A stretch of 64,000 bases of DNA from Symsagittifera roscoffensis (GCF_963678635.1 NC_087064.1:14625802-14689801), one strand, 5' to 3'. Positions 45,612-57,123 are shown, counted from the first letter of the stretch. Notes: a model not told the origin generated them from the letters alone. A program made the numbers and translations.

Positions 45612-46689
45612 TTGTGAAGTTCACCAAGTAAAAGAATTCATTTTTGACTTATCAATGAGTTAAAGAGAGAGTTAATGAATGCAGAGTGTATTTATTTTTA
45701 ATTGAGTTGTTCTAATTCAATGCCATATTAACACTAAATTATACACAAGTTGGCTGTATGATAATCCCAACAATGAGTCCAGTTTAAATTTAGTTATCTT
45801 AAATTTGCATTGTTTTTTAATTGCGCGAACCTAATTGAGATATCATCACTCTAGATTTTTTTCTGCTTACACTTTGATCATAATTTCTTTTCATAATTCA
45901 TGGGATCTTTTTAATTGACATGGGTCTTTATAGTAAGGGCGATTTTTATACAGGGGATCTTTTGGTATGGTATCTTTTGTCATGGGAGCTTTTGGTATGG
46001 TATCTTTTGTCCTGACACCGATTTTTATTAGACAAATAAATACGTTCACAGCCTCCAGATGCAGTGCTAGCTTAATAGTGTCATTTTTTTGAAGTATCGT
46101 GACATTCGAAAGCCGTACATGAAACAGAAATTACCAGGCTTGAAATACTCAACTTGCAATCTGTAAATAAAAGTACAGATATTTTTTCAAGTTATCTCAG
46201 TGCTGGAAAAAACAAAGCAGTCATCACAAATTTGAAAATTTTGTTTTGCTGTGTTTTGATAAAAGTCATTATAGTAAAAAACGATTGTGTAATTTTGGCG
46301 CAGACTAGCCGTTTTGTTTTCAACATTGACAAAGAGTAACATTTTTGCGGGTTTTGTTGTTAGGTAATATAATGATTTTATCTACTTCAATAGTTGTGGT
46401 CGTAAGGTTCTGTGATATTTGCTCAGCAATCGGTTTTTATTGACTATAGTTTCTTCCGTTGCGTTTTTTTGAAATTTGTTTTACATAAGTTAATCAAAAA
46501 TCTTATAAAATTGCCGGGAACATTTGAGATTGATTAAGTGTGAGCTCTTAAAAATTAATTGATTAGCCTCAACTGCCTACAAACTAATGTGACAGCGATA
46601 TTTGATTAGCTAGAAATTGCAACTTCGAAACACAGTTGAGCTGGTGAAATGCAAGCCAAACTCGGCAAGCCACCGGAAATGCAAGCCAA

Positions 46690-47090
46690 AGCACTTTCGG
46701 AAGCCACCGATATTCGGAAGAGAACGCCAAAAAATATCTTGAGCACCGTCGAAACATACCTCGAGCACGGTCGGGAAATAATGATATTCGGTTGACTACG
46801 GTAAAAATGTGCCTCGAGCACAATTGAAACATACCTTAAGCACACTTGTCGAAAGATCGATATTCGGCTAAGCAGGATAAAAAAATTCTCGAACACGATC
46901 AAGGTTTTTCTCCAGTGCGGCCGGAACGTGTTCAAAGCATGAGGAAAGATATCGATAATCGGTCAAGCATGGTTAAAAAAACTTCAAGCAGTGTCGAAAA
47001 CGCTCTCAAGTTTGTCGGAAGTTACCAATTTTTGATCAAATTCGGTCGAAAATTACTGGAGCATATTCGAAATATACCTCGAGTTTAGAC
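46690..47090. repeat. Degenerate tandem repeat, about 75 bp
   Basis: GATATTCGG recurs at about 46,709, 46,782 and 46,859, each followed by ACGGTAAAAA-like and CCTCGAGCAC-(A/G)-x-TGAAACATACC-like words. Less regular copies continue with GATAATCGG near 46,954 and a final ATACCTCGAGTTTAG near 47,080. The frames open over this area are repeat by-products. Confidence 0.65.
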
Positions 47091-47406
47091 AAAAACTGAA
47101 ATGAGCAGATTAAGAATTGGAAATCAGCCAGTTTTTAGCATTGGAAAATTTGTAACGTATGTTCTCGCTTTATTTATGGCTAAACTTTATCAATAATTAA
47201 GCATCCGTGTCTGAGCAGTTTGTGCGTGAGACTCATAATCTCTAGGTCGCACATCGAATCCAAGACGCGTAGCCAAATTTTTCCTAATTTGAGGCTTATT
47301 TCTGTTTTTTCTGTTTTGTACATTGTTAGCGGATTCCTCAACAAGGACGCTCTCTTTGTTCTTCTTTTGTTCTTTCCTTCTCTTTGATCGTTCCGACAAA
47401 ATTTTA

Positions 47407-47989
47407 ACATCCCGGGATGACCGAAACTTCTTATCATACAATTTCCATATTTGAGAAACTTCTTGTCATACAATTCCATACAATTCCATACGTACAGAAA
47501 ATTGTATGAAATCTCTATGATAAAAATTTTTCCATAAATGAAATTTGTTTAATAGGTGTTTTTCCATAAACCAAAGAGATTGATTTTCTCTTTCTAAATT
47601 TGTTTTCTGAAAAACTTTCGGTTGTGTCAAAGCACCAAATGTTGGACGGTCTTTGCATTTACAATGCATAGAAAACGACCTGAGTTCGGCTGTCTTTCAC
47701 AATTCATATAACAAAAGTAACACATTTTTAATTTTTGGCAAAATTTGTTAATGTTGATTATTTTAAATTTTTGAATTTTCAAATTATCAGACATTGATCA
47801 AGGTATATACCTCGGTTTTTTTACCAGACTGTTTTATTAGAATCAAACAGCCACAGAACTAAGTTTATATTTTTTTTCAACCATTTTTGGAATTTGTATG
47901 AAAATTGTATGACAAGCATTTTTCCACACACTTGATGTATGGAATTGTATGATAAGCATTTTCGGTGTATGGAGGTCAACCCGGGATGT
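47407..47989. mobile_element. 583-bp TIR element with TTA target duplication
   Basis: The left end starts ACATCCCGGGATGACC and the right end finishes GGTCAACCCGGGATGT, so the inverted termini agree for about 16 bp with two mismatches. After a 7-bp gap they agree again over TTATCATACAATT(T)CCATA. Both sides are flanked by TTA (47,404-47,406 and 47,990-47,992). A 3-bp TWA duplication is typical of PIF/Harbinger-like MITEs. A related fragment with GAGGTCAACCCGGGA lies at about 29,507-29,525. Confidence 0.7.
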
Positions 47990-47992
47990 TTA

Positions 47993-50900
47993 AAGACTTG
48001 TCTCTGGATCCCAGGAACATACAGACACATAATTGTGCTCCTATCCAGTGCACAGTTTGGCTTTGTAATGTTTTTCCGCATGCCTTGCTTAACTTCTGGT
48101 ACCAAATTTTGCTAGCTCACTGGGATGCCAACACAGACTCCGAATTGCATTGTGTAATTGCAATTCGGACATTTTTAGTCGAGGTTCCAGTCGAACCAAA
48201 ACAAACTTACTGGGTTCAACCAAATATTTTAAGTATTTATTACAAAATATTTGTTTTCTCCTGAATACCTCCTGAGTTTTATGTCCTCAGTTTTATTTTG
48301 ATGCACGCCGATCCAACCCGGCTGCGAATTTATGTCTTCATCCTTCTAAAAAGGCCCTTACAAACACCCTGGACCTCTAGCCCTCTACTGATTGATTTCT
48401 CTTTAATATTTCACTGGCTGAAAACTAAATCCATCGGATGTGGAAAAGTTTGACTACAATAGTGATCCACAGGCTTACCACGAATAAAAATCTAAAAGAA
48501 TTGGCCTGGCGGTTGATTAGTTTTTACCCAAGCCATTACAAGCTTCATCATAGGAATAATAAAAAATTTCACTCGAAATGTTCATGTCTACTTTAAAACT
48601 GAACGTTTAAACATTTCACGGTACCCTAAGATAAATATATAAAAATAAACATGTGATTATACTTGCCATTTCCAGTTATAGAAGTGAAATTGTAAAAAAC
48701 AATCTTGAATTAAGTAACGAAAGGAAAAAATGACAAAGATAGAAATTTGAAAGCAGACAAAAAAAATTGCAAAGAGATTAATTTGTATTAACGTCCACCT
48801 AAAATCATTTTTGTTAAAACCTCAATTCAAATGATCAATCATAGTAATTTTTTTTGAAATTTCTTGAGCAAAGCTCATGATTCAACTCTTCCTTGGTTTT
48901 TTTTGTGAATGTTGAACCCAAACTTAAACAAAACTACAATTTCAGAGAAGTAAAACTAAGTAATTGATGTAGAATGATTTTTTCATGTTGAAAAAACAGA
49001 AAAAGGGGGAAGAATTTTTACAAAATATTAGAATGTGGATGAAGTGAAAGCAAAACTTCTTCATAACTGATCACTATCCCTTTTTCGCTTCAGCATAATT
49101 TGTCAAGAAGGTTCTGTAGAGACTTGATTTTCAAGATTCTTCCTGCTTCCTGCTTTACATAGGTTTTCGCTTTTGAACTCATTTTGCATGAAAATTTAGT
49201 CAAAACTGAGAAACTTAAGGGGATATTAATGTCAATTGAACGAACAATTTGCAAGCAAAGGCCAAATTAGAAAGGAAACCGTCTTATTATTACCCTGTAT
49301 TTTGCACCTTTTTACCTTCAGCAGAGAACAAGTCTCTTCATAAGTAACTACTGTAATACTTTTCGCAAACACAAAACTTTTGAAATCACTTTTTTCGCAA
49401 ATTATAGTAGAAAACCGTTTACTGTGGATTGTTGTCAGAAATTTCTCAAAAATGTTCTGGTGAGAGAAAAATGGAATTTAATGAAACATTCCAAATGAAT
49501 TACATAAGCATATGGTAGAAACGAGAATATATAGGTTATCTTTTACGAAAAGTTGAAAGAACAAATCTGTTGGTTTTTATCTGAAAAGCTTCGATGTTTT
49601 TTTCTACAGAAAAAGATTTTCTGTTAATCACTGCAATACAAGTGAAAAAAGCCAATGAACCCAGTTATGAAATAATTTCCCATGAAATGAGATTTTGAAA
49701 CTTTTTCAAGCTACAACATCTCAGAAAATTTACTAGTTATAGTAATTTCTCCTGAGTCTACTGTTTTTTGAAGATATATATTTTCAAATATATCATCTCG
49801 CGGTGTGTTGTTAAAAGCTGCTGATCGTGTTTCTCATCATCTTGTATATAACGATTTTGAGAAGAAGAATGCTTCTTCTTGATACGAATATTCAGTTCCT
49901 TGCTGCAATTAATATGAAAATTTTAATTTGGACTTTTCAAAACTCCACCATTTTTACGATGTTTTGATGCATTTTCCTTGTGTAACATCTTCCGCACTCA
50001 AGACATGCAATTCTTTTGTTTCTTTTCAACGACGACATCTAAATTAGTAGGCAAAAAACTTGAGAGCAAATGGGAGATTTGGATAGTCCAAAAAAAATTT
50101 ATAAGGAGACTTACACCAATTTTGAATATACTCAAAAGAAGAATAGAAGTAGAATACAACAGTTATGCTAATAACAGAGCGTTTGAGTTAAAGATACCGC
50201 TCACTCTTGAATTAAAATAATTTTGATTTTCAACTCAACTAACGTCAACTAGCTCTTCTCTCAACTCTAAACATTTAAATTTCAACTAAATTACCGTCAA
50301 CTACCTCCTCTTCCAGCTCTAAATCGGTCATTGTTCTTGTTTAACTGTGTCTTTTTTACTCAACTTATTGTTCAATATGATCTTCTCAGTGTAAAACAGC
50401 ATCCTTATGTACTTGGTAGAATTTGCTACTCATCTAGCACAAATTCAAGTGTGAGAAACAGTCTCTGGAGAGTTTTTTGCACAAATGGACATCCCTATCC
50501 AAGTCTGGCAGTTGGTGGAAGTGATACGAAGGGACTTTAACGAACATCACAACTTTTTAGTTTCCCAAATATTTCCTCAGTTTCGTTGCGTTGACAATAC
50601 ACGATGGCATTAATTTTCCCACGCAAGCGTTCTAATATGGCTAAAAATTTATATTTGGATAAAGATATTGCTGCGATGCTTACTATTTGAAATATTTAAG
50701 ACATCGTGCTTAATCACCATATTCGAGTGGTGGTATAAAAAAGATTCAAAACAGTGATGTACAGTTTTACGGGGATTAACGGCGTTCGCGTTAAAGTTTA
50801 GACCGGGTATGGCTACATAATTATAAACAAGTTGGTTACGGAGCGACGCGCGTAGTTTTTTCCAGGGCGTGATGCAACGAGCTTGCACCGACAATAAAAA

Positions 50901-51560
50901 CCATTGATAGTTTTATACGAAAAAAAAACGGTCGCAGCGAATTTTTGACTCTTAAGAAAGTTTTCGGGTATATTCAGGGGGCGTCGTATAAATTAAGTCA
51001 AAATCCTATGAATGATTCTGAGTAAACCTGACATTGCCGGAGCTCAAACTAATTTATCTGACTGGGTTTTTTTTTGAATTGATATAAATTAGACTGAAGT
51101 TTTTAAGCGTTCCGGTCGAGAGCGTTACGTTTTGTTAAAAAATTCATTTTGGATTTTATTTTCGGTTTCTTGCAGTTTTTTTTTATAACGAGTTGTTTAG
51201 CGGATTCAATTTAATTGAGTTCAAAATCTTGACCCAAAAATTTACAAGCAAACTATAACACTCGCTTTTAAACTATGGTCAAAATTTTTGACCCAGAAAT
51301 TTGCAAAAAAAATTGAGTTTCATTTTTTTTTCTTGGGTCAAAGTGTTTTACCGAAAAAAGTCTCTAGTATCTGTTACCGTATTTTGCCATTTCGCTGTTA
51401 GACTCTAGAAAGGGTGTTCAGAAATAGCACAGTTGAAGATTAGCACATGGATTTATAATTTATGCGATCTGAAAATTACAAAAAAAATTGAGCATCAAAA
51501 AACTATGGGGTTGGGTCCATCTTACACTTTTTCACAACGACAACACCAGCTCTTGCATTT
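47993..51560. other. Unassigned AT-rich DNA
   Basis: No recognised protein or RNA gene. A two-copy 52-bp tandem repeat (TTTCAACT starts at 50,228 and 50,280) is the only clear structure. The block 50,300-51,060 is slightly less AT-biased and has a few open frames of up to 81 codons that I could not place in any family; it may be a decayed transposon. Confidence 0.4.
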
Positions 51561-51564
51561 TCTG

Positions 51565-52095
51565 TACTCTGGAAAAGCCTGCACACTCTGGAACAACCTG
51601 CACCCACTGCCTGCACACACTGGAACAGCCTGCACCCACTGTCTGCACACTCTGGAACAGCCTGCACTCACTGTCTGCACACTGTGGAACAGCCTGCACC
51701 CACTGTCTGCACACTCTGGAACAGCCTGCACCCACTGCCTGCCTACTCTGGAACAGCCTGTACTCACTCACTGCGCACTCTGGAATAGCCTGCACTCACC
51801 GTCTGCACACACTGGAACAGCCTGCACCCACTGTCTGCACACTTTGGAACAGCCTGCACTCACTGTCTGCACACTGTGGAACAGCCTGCACCCACTGTCT
51901 GCACACTCTGGAACAGCCTGCACCCACTGCCTGCCTACTCTGGAACAGCCTGTACTCACTCACTGCGCACTCTGGAATAGCCTGCACTCACCGTCTGCAC
52001 ACTCTGGAAAAGCCTGCACCCACTGCCTGTACACTCTGGAACAGGCTGCATCCACTATCTGCACACTCTGGAACAGCATGCACCTACTGGTTGTA
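51565..52095. repeat. 32-bp satellite with 192-bp higher-order unit
   Basis: About 16 copies of a GC-richer 32-bp unit related to CACTCTGGAACAGCCTGCA plus CCCACTGTCTGCA. A diagnostic variant (GCCTACTCTGG then GTACTCACTCACTGCG) recurs exactly 192 bp apart (51,741 and 51,933), so six monomers form a higher-order repeat. Because 32 is not a multiple of 3 and the monomer has few stops, long open runs appear in several frames of both strands; they are not genes. Confidence 0.92.
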
Positions 52096-52154
52096 CGCTT
52101 CGAGTCCGCTTTGGATATTGCGCCTAACTGCTTTTGAGACTAGCAGCCCGCCCA

Positions 52155-52585
52155 CCAAACGCCGATTGAGGTGTGACTTGAAGAAGGCCCCGAATATTGC
52201 GTCGAATGCTGCTTCGAGGCTAGCGATTGACGTGTGACTTGAAGGTCCCGAATATTGCGTCAACTACTGCTTCGAGACTGGCAATTGAGGTCTGACGAGA
52301 AGAAGATCCCGAATATTGCGTCGAATACTGCTTCGAGACTGGCGATTGAGGTGTGACTTGAAGAAGGTCCCAAATAATGCGTCGAATACTGCTTCGAGAC
52401 TGGCGATTGAGGTGTGACTTGAAGAAGGTCCCGAATATTGCGTCGAATACTGCTTCGGGACTGGCGTCGAATACTTCCTCGAGAGTGGCGTCGAATACTG
52501 CTTCGAGATTGGCTTCGAATACTGCTTCGAGACTGGCGTCGAATAAAGCGTCGAATACTGCTTCGAGACTGGCGTGGCAGCACAG
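52155..52585. repeat. 61-bp satellite grading into 24-bp satellite
   Basis: 61-bp units (CCCGAATATTGCGTCGAATA start; GACTTGAAGAAGGTC end) recur at 52,308, 52,369 and 52,430, with a more diverged unit before. From about 52,440 the array changes to a 24-bp unit, GCGTCGAATACTGCTTCGAG plus ACTG, which is a piece of the 61-bp unit amplified alone. The Ser/Arg-rich open frames here follow from the repeat. Confidence 0.88.
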
Positions 52586-52907
52586 CCAACAGAAGCCTAT
52601 TAAGTCGTCTATCCGGAGTCGCGGCGCCAAAAGTATGCTGGATAAAAAGTTGTCGTCCAAAACCTAATTTCGAATTTCGAAGATAAGTTATGCGAAAATT
52701 TCGAAGAATTGTTGGCCTTTAATCGGCTCAAAACACATAAACAATTTTGTAAGCCAGACGACTTTGAACAACATCAAATTTAACCGTGAATGAGTGCGTT
52801 CGCGCTTTAGCAAAACACGGTTTTTCACAGACAACAACCTGTCAATCAAGGTCAGCCAATGCCGTTTTATGAACTAAATTGTTAAATTTTACTAAATAAA
52901 CAACAAG

Positions 52908-52932
52908 TTTTTTTTTTTGGGGGGGGGGGGGG
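52908..52932. repeat. Poly(T) followed by 14-base poly(G)
   Basis: A run of T directly followed by 14 consecutive G (52,919-52,932), lying between the satellite block and the foldback element. It can form a G-quadruplex and is also a place where assembly length is unreliable. Confidence 0.85.
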
Positions 52933-53057
52933 AACGAACCGGGCTCCGAGGCATCGAATAAAACTTCCGGTCGGTACCTTAAGCCAGACGGTCATTGGCT
53001 CTCTGTTTTACTGCATCTATAGTTCAAACTTGTATTATTTGCTAATTTAATTCGATT

Positions 53058-54804
53058 TTTTCTCTATACCTCAAATTTTTTTTTCGCAGTCAGTTTTTAC
53101 TCGAGGTTTTTTACGAGGCTTTTCTTTTGTTGTTCTTCAGTTTAATTTTCTGTAGTTCCTTCTCCCGGTTACCTGTTTTATTCATGAACGGTGCAATTTT
53201 TGCACATTGGTGAGTGGCGTCTGGATATGTAGGCGTGTTGCCAAAAGACAATTTTGACAGTGTAACAATTACATGTGCTTTCCATTTTTATAGCCTGGTT
53301 TAACGCACTATTTCAGGCTTAATACCTTTTTGAGTCAAACGAAAACCATTTTCGACTTTGTTTGACCTTACTGAACATTGTTCGACTTTGCTCCACTTTT
53401 TCGACTTTGTTTGACTTTATCGGAAAGTTTTGCTTTTACGGGGAATAAGCCGAAGCGTCCTGAACTACAGCGGGTTGAGTTGCTCGAATCAAGATTCAAA
53501 CGAAACTGTCGAACGGTGTCCGTTTTCAACTTTTTCAGCGAACGATGTCAGATTTCGGCTTTTTGATTCGAAATTTTTCGCTTTTACCGGGAATTAATCG
53601 AAGTGCCCTGAACTACAACGGAACTAACTTGATTGTTTCTGTCAATTCATCTGTCAAAAACCTCAGCCTGGTTGGCCGAAAAAGGCAAAAAGCGGAAAAA
53701 ACAACAAGCTGAAGACATTTTATGCATGGGTAAAAGAAGACCAAAAGAAAAAACAAGATCCCCGCAATCATGCAAAGCCCAGATGTTGAAAACCAGCTAG
53801 AAATTTGTTTCACTCGGGCTGTGGTGTTCGACTCATGATTCGACCAAAATGGTCGAACGGAGTCCAATTTTCGTGGCAATTTAGGACGGTGGAACGAGCA
53901 GTACAGTCGAACAAAGTCAAATCGTGGGTCAAACAGTGTCGAATCATGAGTCGAACAGGGTCGAATCATGAGTCGAACATGGTCGAAGCCAATTTTTCTT
54001 TAATCAAATTGGTCAAAACATAGCCATTTTTGGTCTGTTTGATTGAAACGTAAGTCCAACAACTCAACACCGGCTTTATAAATTTACGATGCTCAAATTT
54101 GTGGCATTTTCTATTATATTTTGCGGCTGCCCAAACTGAGGTTTTCGACAGATGATTTGACAGAAACAGTCAAATGCTGCCAGAGTTTCGTCGTAGTTCA
54201 GGACGCTTCGTCTAATTCCCGGTGAAAACGAAACACTTTTGTTAAAGTCGAACAAAGTCGAACAATGTCCCGTAAAGTCGAATAAAGTCGAACAGTGTCC
54301 GGTATAGTCGAACAAAGTCGAGGAAAGTCGAACAATGTCCAGTAAAGTCTAACAAAGTCGAAATCGAAACTAGTTCGATTGAAAAAAGTCAAAAACGGAC
54401 ATCGTTCGGCAGTTTCGGTCGAATCATGAGTGGAGATCCTCAGCCCGGACAATGAAGAAAACTCATAGTGCGTAACAAACCTGAAATAGTGCATTAAACC
54501 AGGCTTTAAACATGGAAAGCAAATGTAATCGTTACACTGTCAAAATTTTGGTCAGGAGAAGTTTAATTTATCTGCATAAAATTGCACGAATAGTCATTAG
54601 AAGGGCTTACAGTTTTTTTGGAAAACACCCCTGCATATCCAGGCGCCACTCAACAATGTGCAAGTATCGCACTAGCCGTAAATAAAACAGGTGACCGGGT
54701 GAAGAAACTACAGAAAAATGAACTGAAAAACAACAAAAGAAGAGCCTCGTAAAAAACCTCGAGAAAAAACTGACTGCGAAAAAAAAGTTTGAGATATAGA
54801 GAAA
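53058..54804. mobile_element. Large foldback element with arms over 600 bp
   Basis: The left arm (about 53,058-53,677) is the reverse complement, with moderate divergence, of the right arm (about 54,123-54,804). Paired words, outside to inside: TTTCTCTATACCTCAAA with TTTGAGATATAGAGAAA; ACCTGTTTTATT with AATAAAACAGGT; GCCTGGTTTAACGCACTATT with AATAGTGCATTAAACCAGGC; CTGAACTAC with GTAGTTCAG; AACCTCAG with CTGAGGTT. The inner arms hold minisatellite built of AAAGTCGAACAAAGTCGAAC words. The spacer (53,678-54,122) contains more TCGAATCATGAGTCGAAC repeats. The outer right end is duplicated again at about 54,835-54,925. No coding sequence. Architecture fits Foldback-type elements. Confidence 0.85.
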
Positions 54805-54929
54805 GTAGGTGGCTCAGAGAAGAAAAAAACAGAAGATGAAACTGAAAAACATCAAAACAAGAGCCTCGTAAAAAAGTCTTAGAGAAAACACTGACTGCCA
54901 AAAACAAAACTCAGATAGAGAAAATATAT

Positions 54930-55650
54930 AGTACCCAGCAAAATTGGAAATTAGAGACCATCGGAAACTAAAGAAAGCAAAACTCATCAAATTTTACTTT
55001 TTAAATTTTGTTCATTTTTACATTTTGTGACCTAGTGTTCGTAACATGCCTACTTAAAGTGTTTAAATTTCTAAAGACGACCGAATTTCTAGAAACGGAG
55101 GCGTGTTGTACTATTATAATTACTACAGTTTTTTTTAAAGCTCTCAAATTTGTTGTTTACTTAAGACTAGAAGTGAACAAAAAGAGTAGTTCTCGAAGTT
55201 TTCATTAACTGAAAAGGTATTGGATGAAAACGCTCACCTATTTTCCGACCGAAGTCTGGTAAATTGTTTTGATTCGTAGCCTAAAAAAAGTTTTTCACGA
55301 TAGAAAAAATTTAATTGATTTCGCTTCTTTTTCCTGGCCAGTTACTTTGTGGTCAGTAAAACAATGAAGTTTTTTTTTGGTTCAAATCGTTTGGTCGTTT
55401 CATCGTTTTTGAAATATATCGTATCGGTTGAGTCAGTTACCTGATCTAACTTGAAAATGAAAAAAAAATAACGTTAAGCAACGGTCTTTTGCAATCTCAA
55501 GAAATACAAAAAAAACGTAAATCAGGTGGAAGCTAAGGATCAGTACTTTTAAGTTTTTTTCTTATTATTTTGAAACATAAAACCAATAAAAACCACTGTG
55601 ACTATTTAACTGAAAGCGAATCATGGCTATATAGTAAAGCTACAACCCCG
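54930..55650. other. Unassigned spacer between foldback element and retroelement
   Basis: AT-rich sequence without a recognised gene. This is where a 5' LTR of the BEL/Pao-type element would be expected, but I found no TG...CA-bounded direct repeat matched downstream of 59,800. Confidence 0.4.
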
Positions 55651-56454
55651 ACAAAACAATGAATGGAGAAGACAACTGCAACCAATCAAATTCAGCAGAC
55701 AATGAAGGTGAACTGAACAATCTATTTGAAAATTGTTTTTCACCCATTTGTGTACAACTCCGCATTTTAAATTAGCTTTCAGATCCAAAAAGATCTCAGA
55801 CGCAACCATAACAGCAAGAATTGTACATTTAGGAAAATTTAATAGAGACAGGAAAAGCAATACGAAAGCTTTTGTTTCCCTTAGCGAAGATGGTGCGACA
55901 GCAGCAGCGAACTAAGCCTTAGAGTATAGTTTTCATCTAAAACAAGAGCAACATTGTTCAAAGAAAACCTTTAACTAAAATTTAGGTCTGTGAGGGTTTG
56001 AAGTGTTTTCGCAAAAAACCTGGCTCCACTAGAAGTGCAAGTCTATAAAACTAACTCAAGACAGTGATCCAGTACTGATTTTTGTTGCAGAGCATAAAAT
56101 GGATACGAAAAGCCAAAATGCAGCGACTGCTTCTCAACTCAGGCGTAGATCTCCAGAAGCTGTATTAGCTTGAATACTTCATTGGTGCACAGCGAGCACT
56201 CTAGAAGCAGTGAAGTCGTCAATCACTTTCCAAAGACCAACGATTCGGATTCAAGAACAAGCTGATGCCCTAGCTAAAATCGATAGAAGATAATTGTCTG
56301 TAGCAACAAGTTTGGATGAGTAATGTGTGTTTTGTGGCACACTTCACACTATAATGTAACGAGTTCAAAAAACTGAAAGCACATGCACAAAAGGACGAAG
56401 TGGATTCCAAACTACTGTACTTCAATTTTCTGCGCCCAGGGCAAACGTTAAAAA

Positions 56455-57123
56455 ATGCTCAAGCACACACAATTAAGATCAGTGTGGAAAATGTCACAAT
56501 TTACTTCCCTTCTCCATTGCGAAAATCAGCGCAGGGAACGATTGAACACAAATGAGCGTATATCTGTGAACATTTCAGTGACAAGTAGCAAGAGATTGTG
56601 TACTGTAATTAGTGCTTCCGAACTTGACAGAACGGCCCTACTCAGAACTTGTAGGATACCGTTGTTCAACTATCACAGAGGGAAAATCATTTGCAATGTC
56701 TCAATAAACATTGGATCGCTGTCGATTTTCAACAGTGAAAGTTTCGTACGACAACTTGCGTTGTCTCGTAAATCAGTCAGTCAAACATTTAAGCCAGATG
56801 GAGTTGACCCTCATTTGAGACGAGGGGTCTTGCAGGGGAAAATTTTATATTGTATGGAGAAAAAAACACTACGAGCGGACTTCTTCATTGAGCCACAAGT
56901 CACATCTGATCTGCCAGGCAACGATGTGGACACACAAGAACATACAAATCCGTCTCAATTGATCTTTTGCGTAAGCTTGAACTGGCAAATGAGCTCACCA
57001 CTGGAAAGGGATACTTGCAGGATCTCTCACAGTGGATATGTTGTTTTTCACACTGGTTTGATTATTTTTGGCTGGTGTGAGTTTGGATCAGGTCAATCAC
57101 TTATCAAGCATAAGGCAGAATAA
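56455..57123 (+). pseudogene. BEL/Pao remnant: zinc-knuckle edge and aspartic protease region
   Basis: A 222-codon open run. Its first part overlaps a decayed gag zinc-knuckle area whose cysteines are mostly lost, in two alternating frames at 56,420-56,520. The middle (NIGSLSIFNSESFVRQLALS) resembles the retroelement peptidase region of BEL/Pao pols, although the catalytic Asp is not visible. The end (TGLIIFGWCEFGSG) matches the region before RT. Survival of this long frame is probably chance. Confidence 0.65.

Larger units (their letters stand above)
43443..46030 (-). mobile_element. MULE-type DNA transposon with FLYWCH zinc finger, decayed
   Basis: About 2.6 kb. The minus-strand transposase unit (44,456-45,611) lies between inverted GATACC/GATCCC-rich ends: 43,443-43,775 on the left and about 45,905-46,020 on the right. 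Seen as reverse complement, the right end carries AAAATCGCCC and AAAAGATACCATACC as the left end does. Exact termini and a 8-11 bp target duplication could not be fixed by eye. Mutator-like elements with terminal inverted repeats and FLYWCH/MULE proteins are known in many invertebrates. Confidence 0.7.

Noticed and set aside
50649-50894. Minus-strand 81-codon frame that looked transposase-like
   Set aside because: No catalytic motif, no terminal repeats and no continuation in other frames; left as unassigned.
51433-52237. Open frames of 234 and 249 codons, plus several on the minus strand, rich in Trp-Asn-Ser-Leu-His and Thr-Leu-Glu-Gln
   Set aside because: They are produced by the 32-bp satellite read in successive frames; the encoded peptide repeats simply mirror the DNA period.
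52220-52667. Arg/Ser-rich open frames resembling SR-type proteins
   Set aside because: They follow exactly from the 61-bp and 24-bp tandem repeats and occur on both strands.
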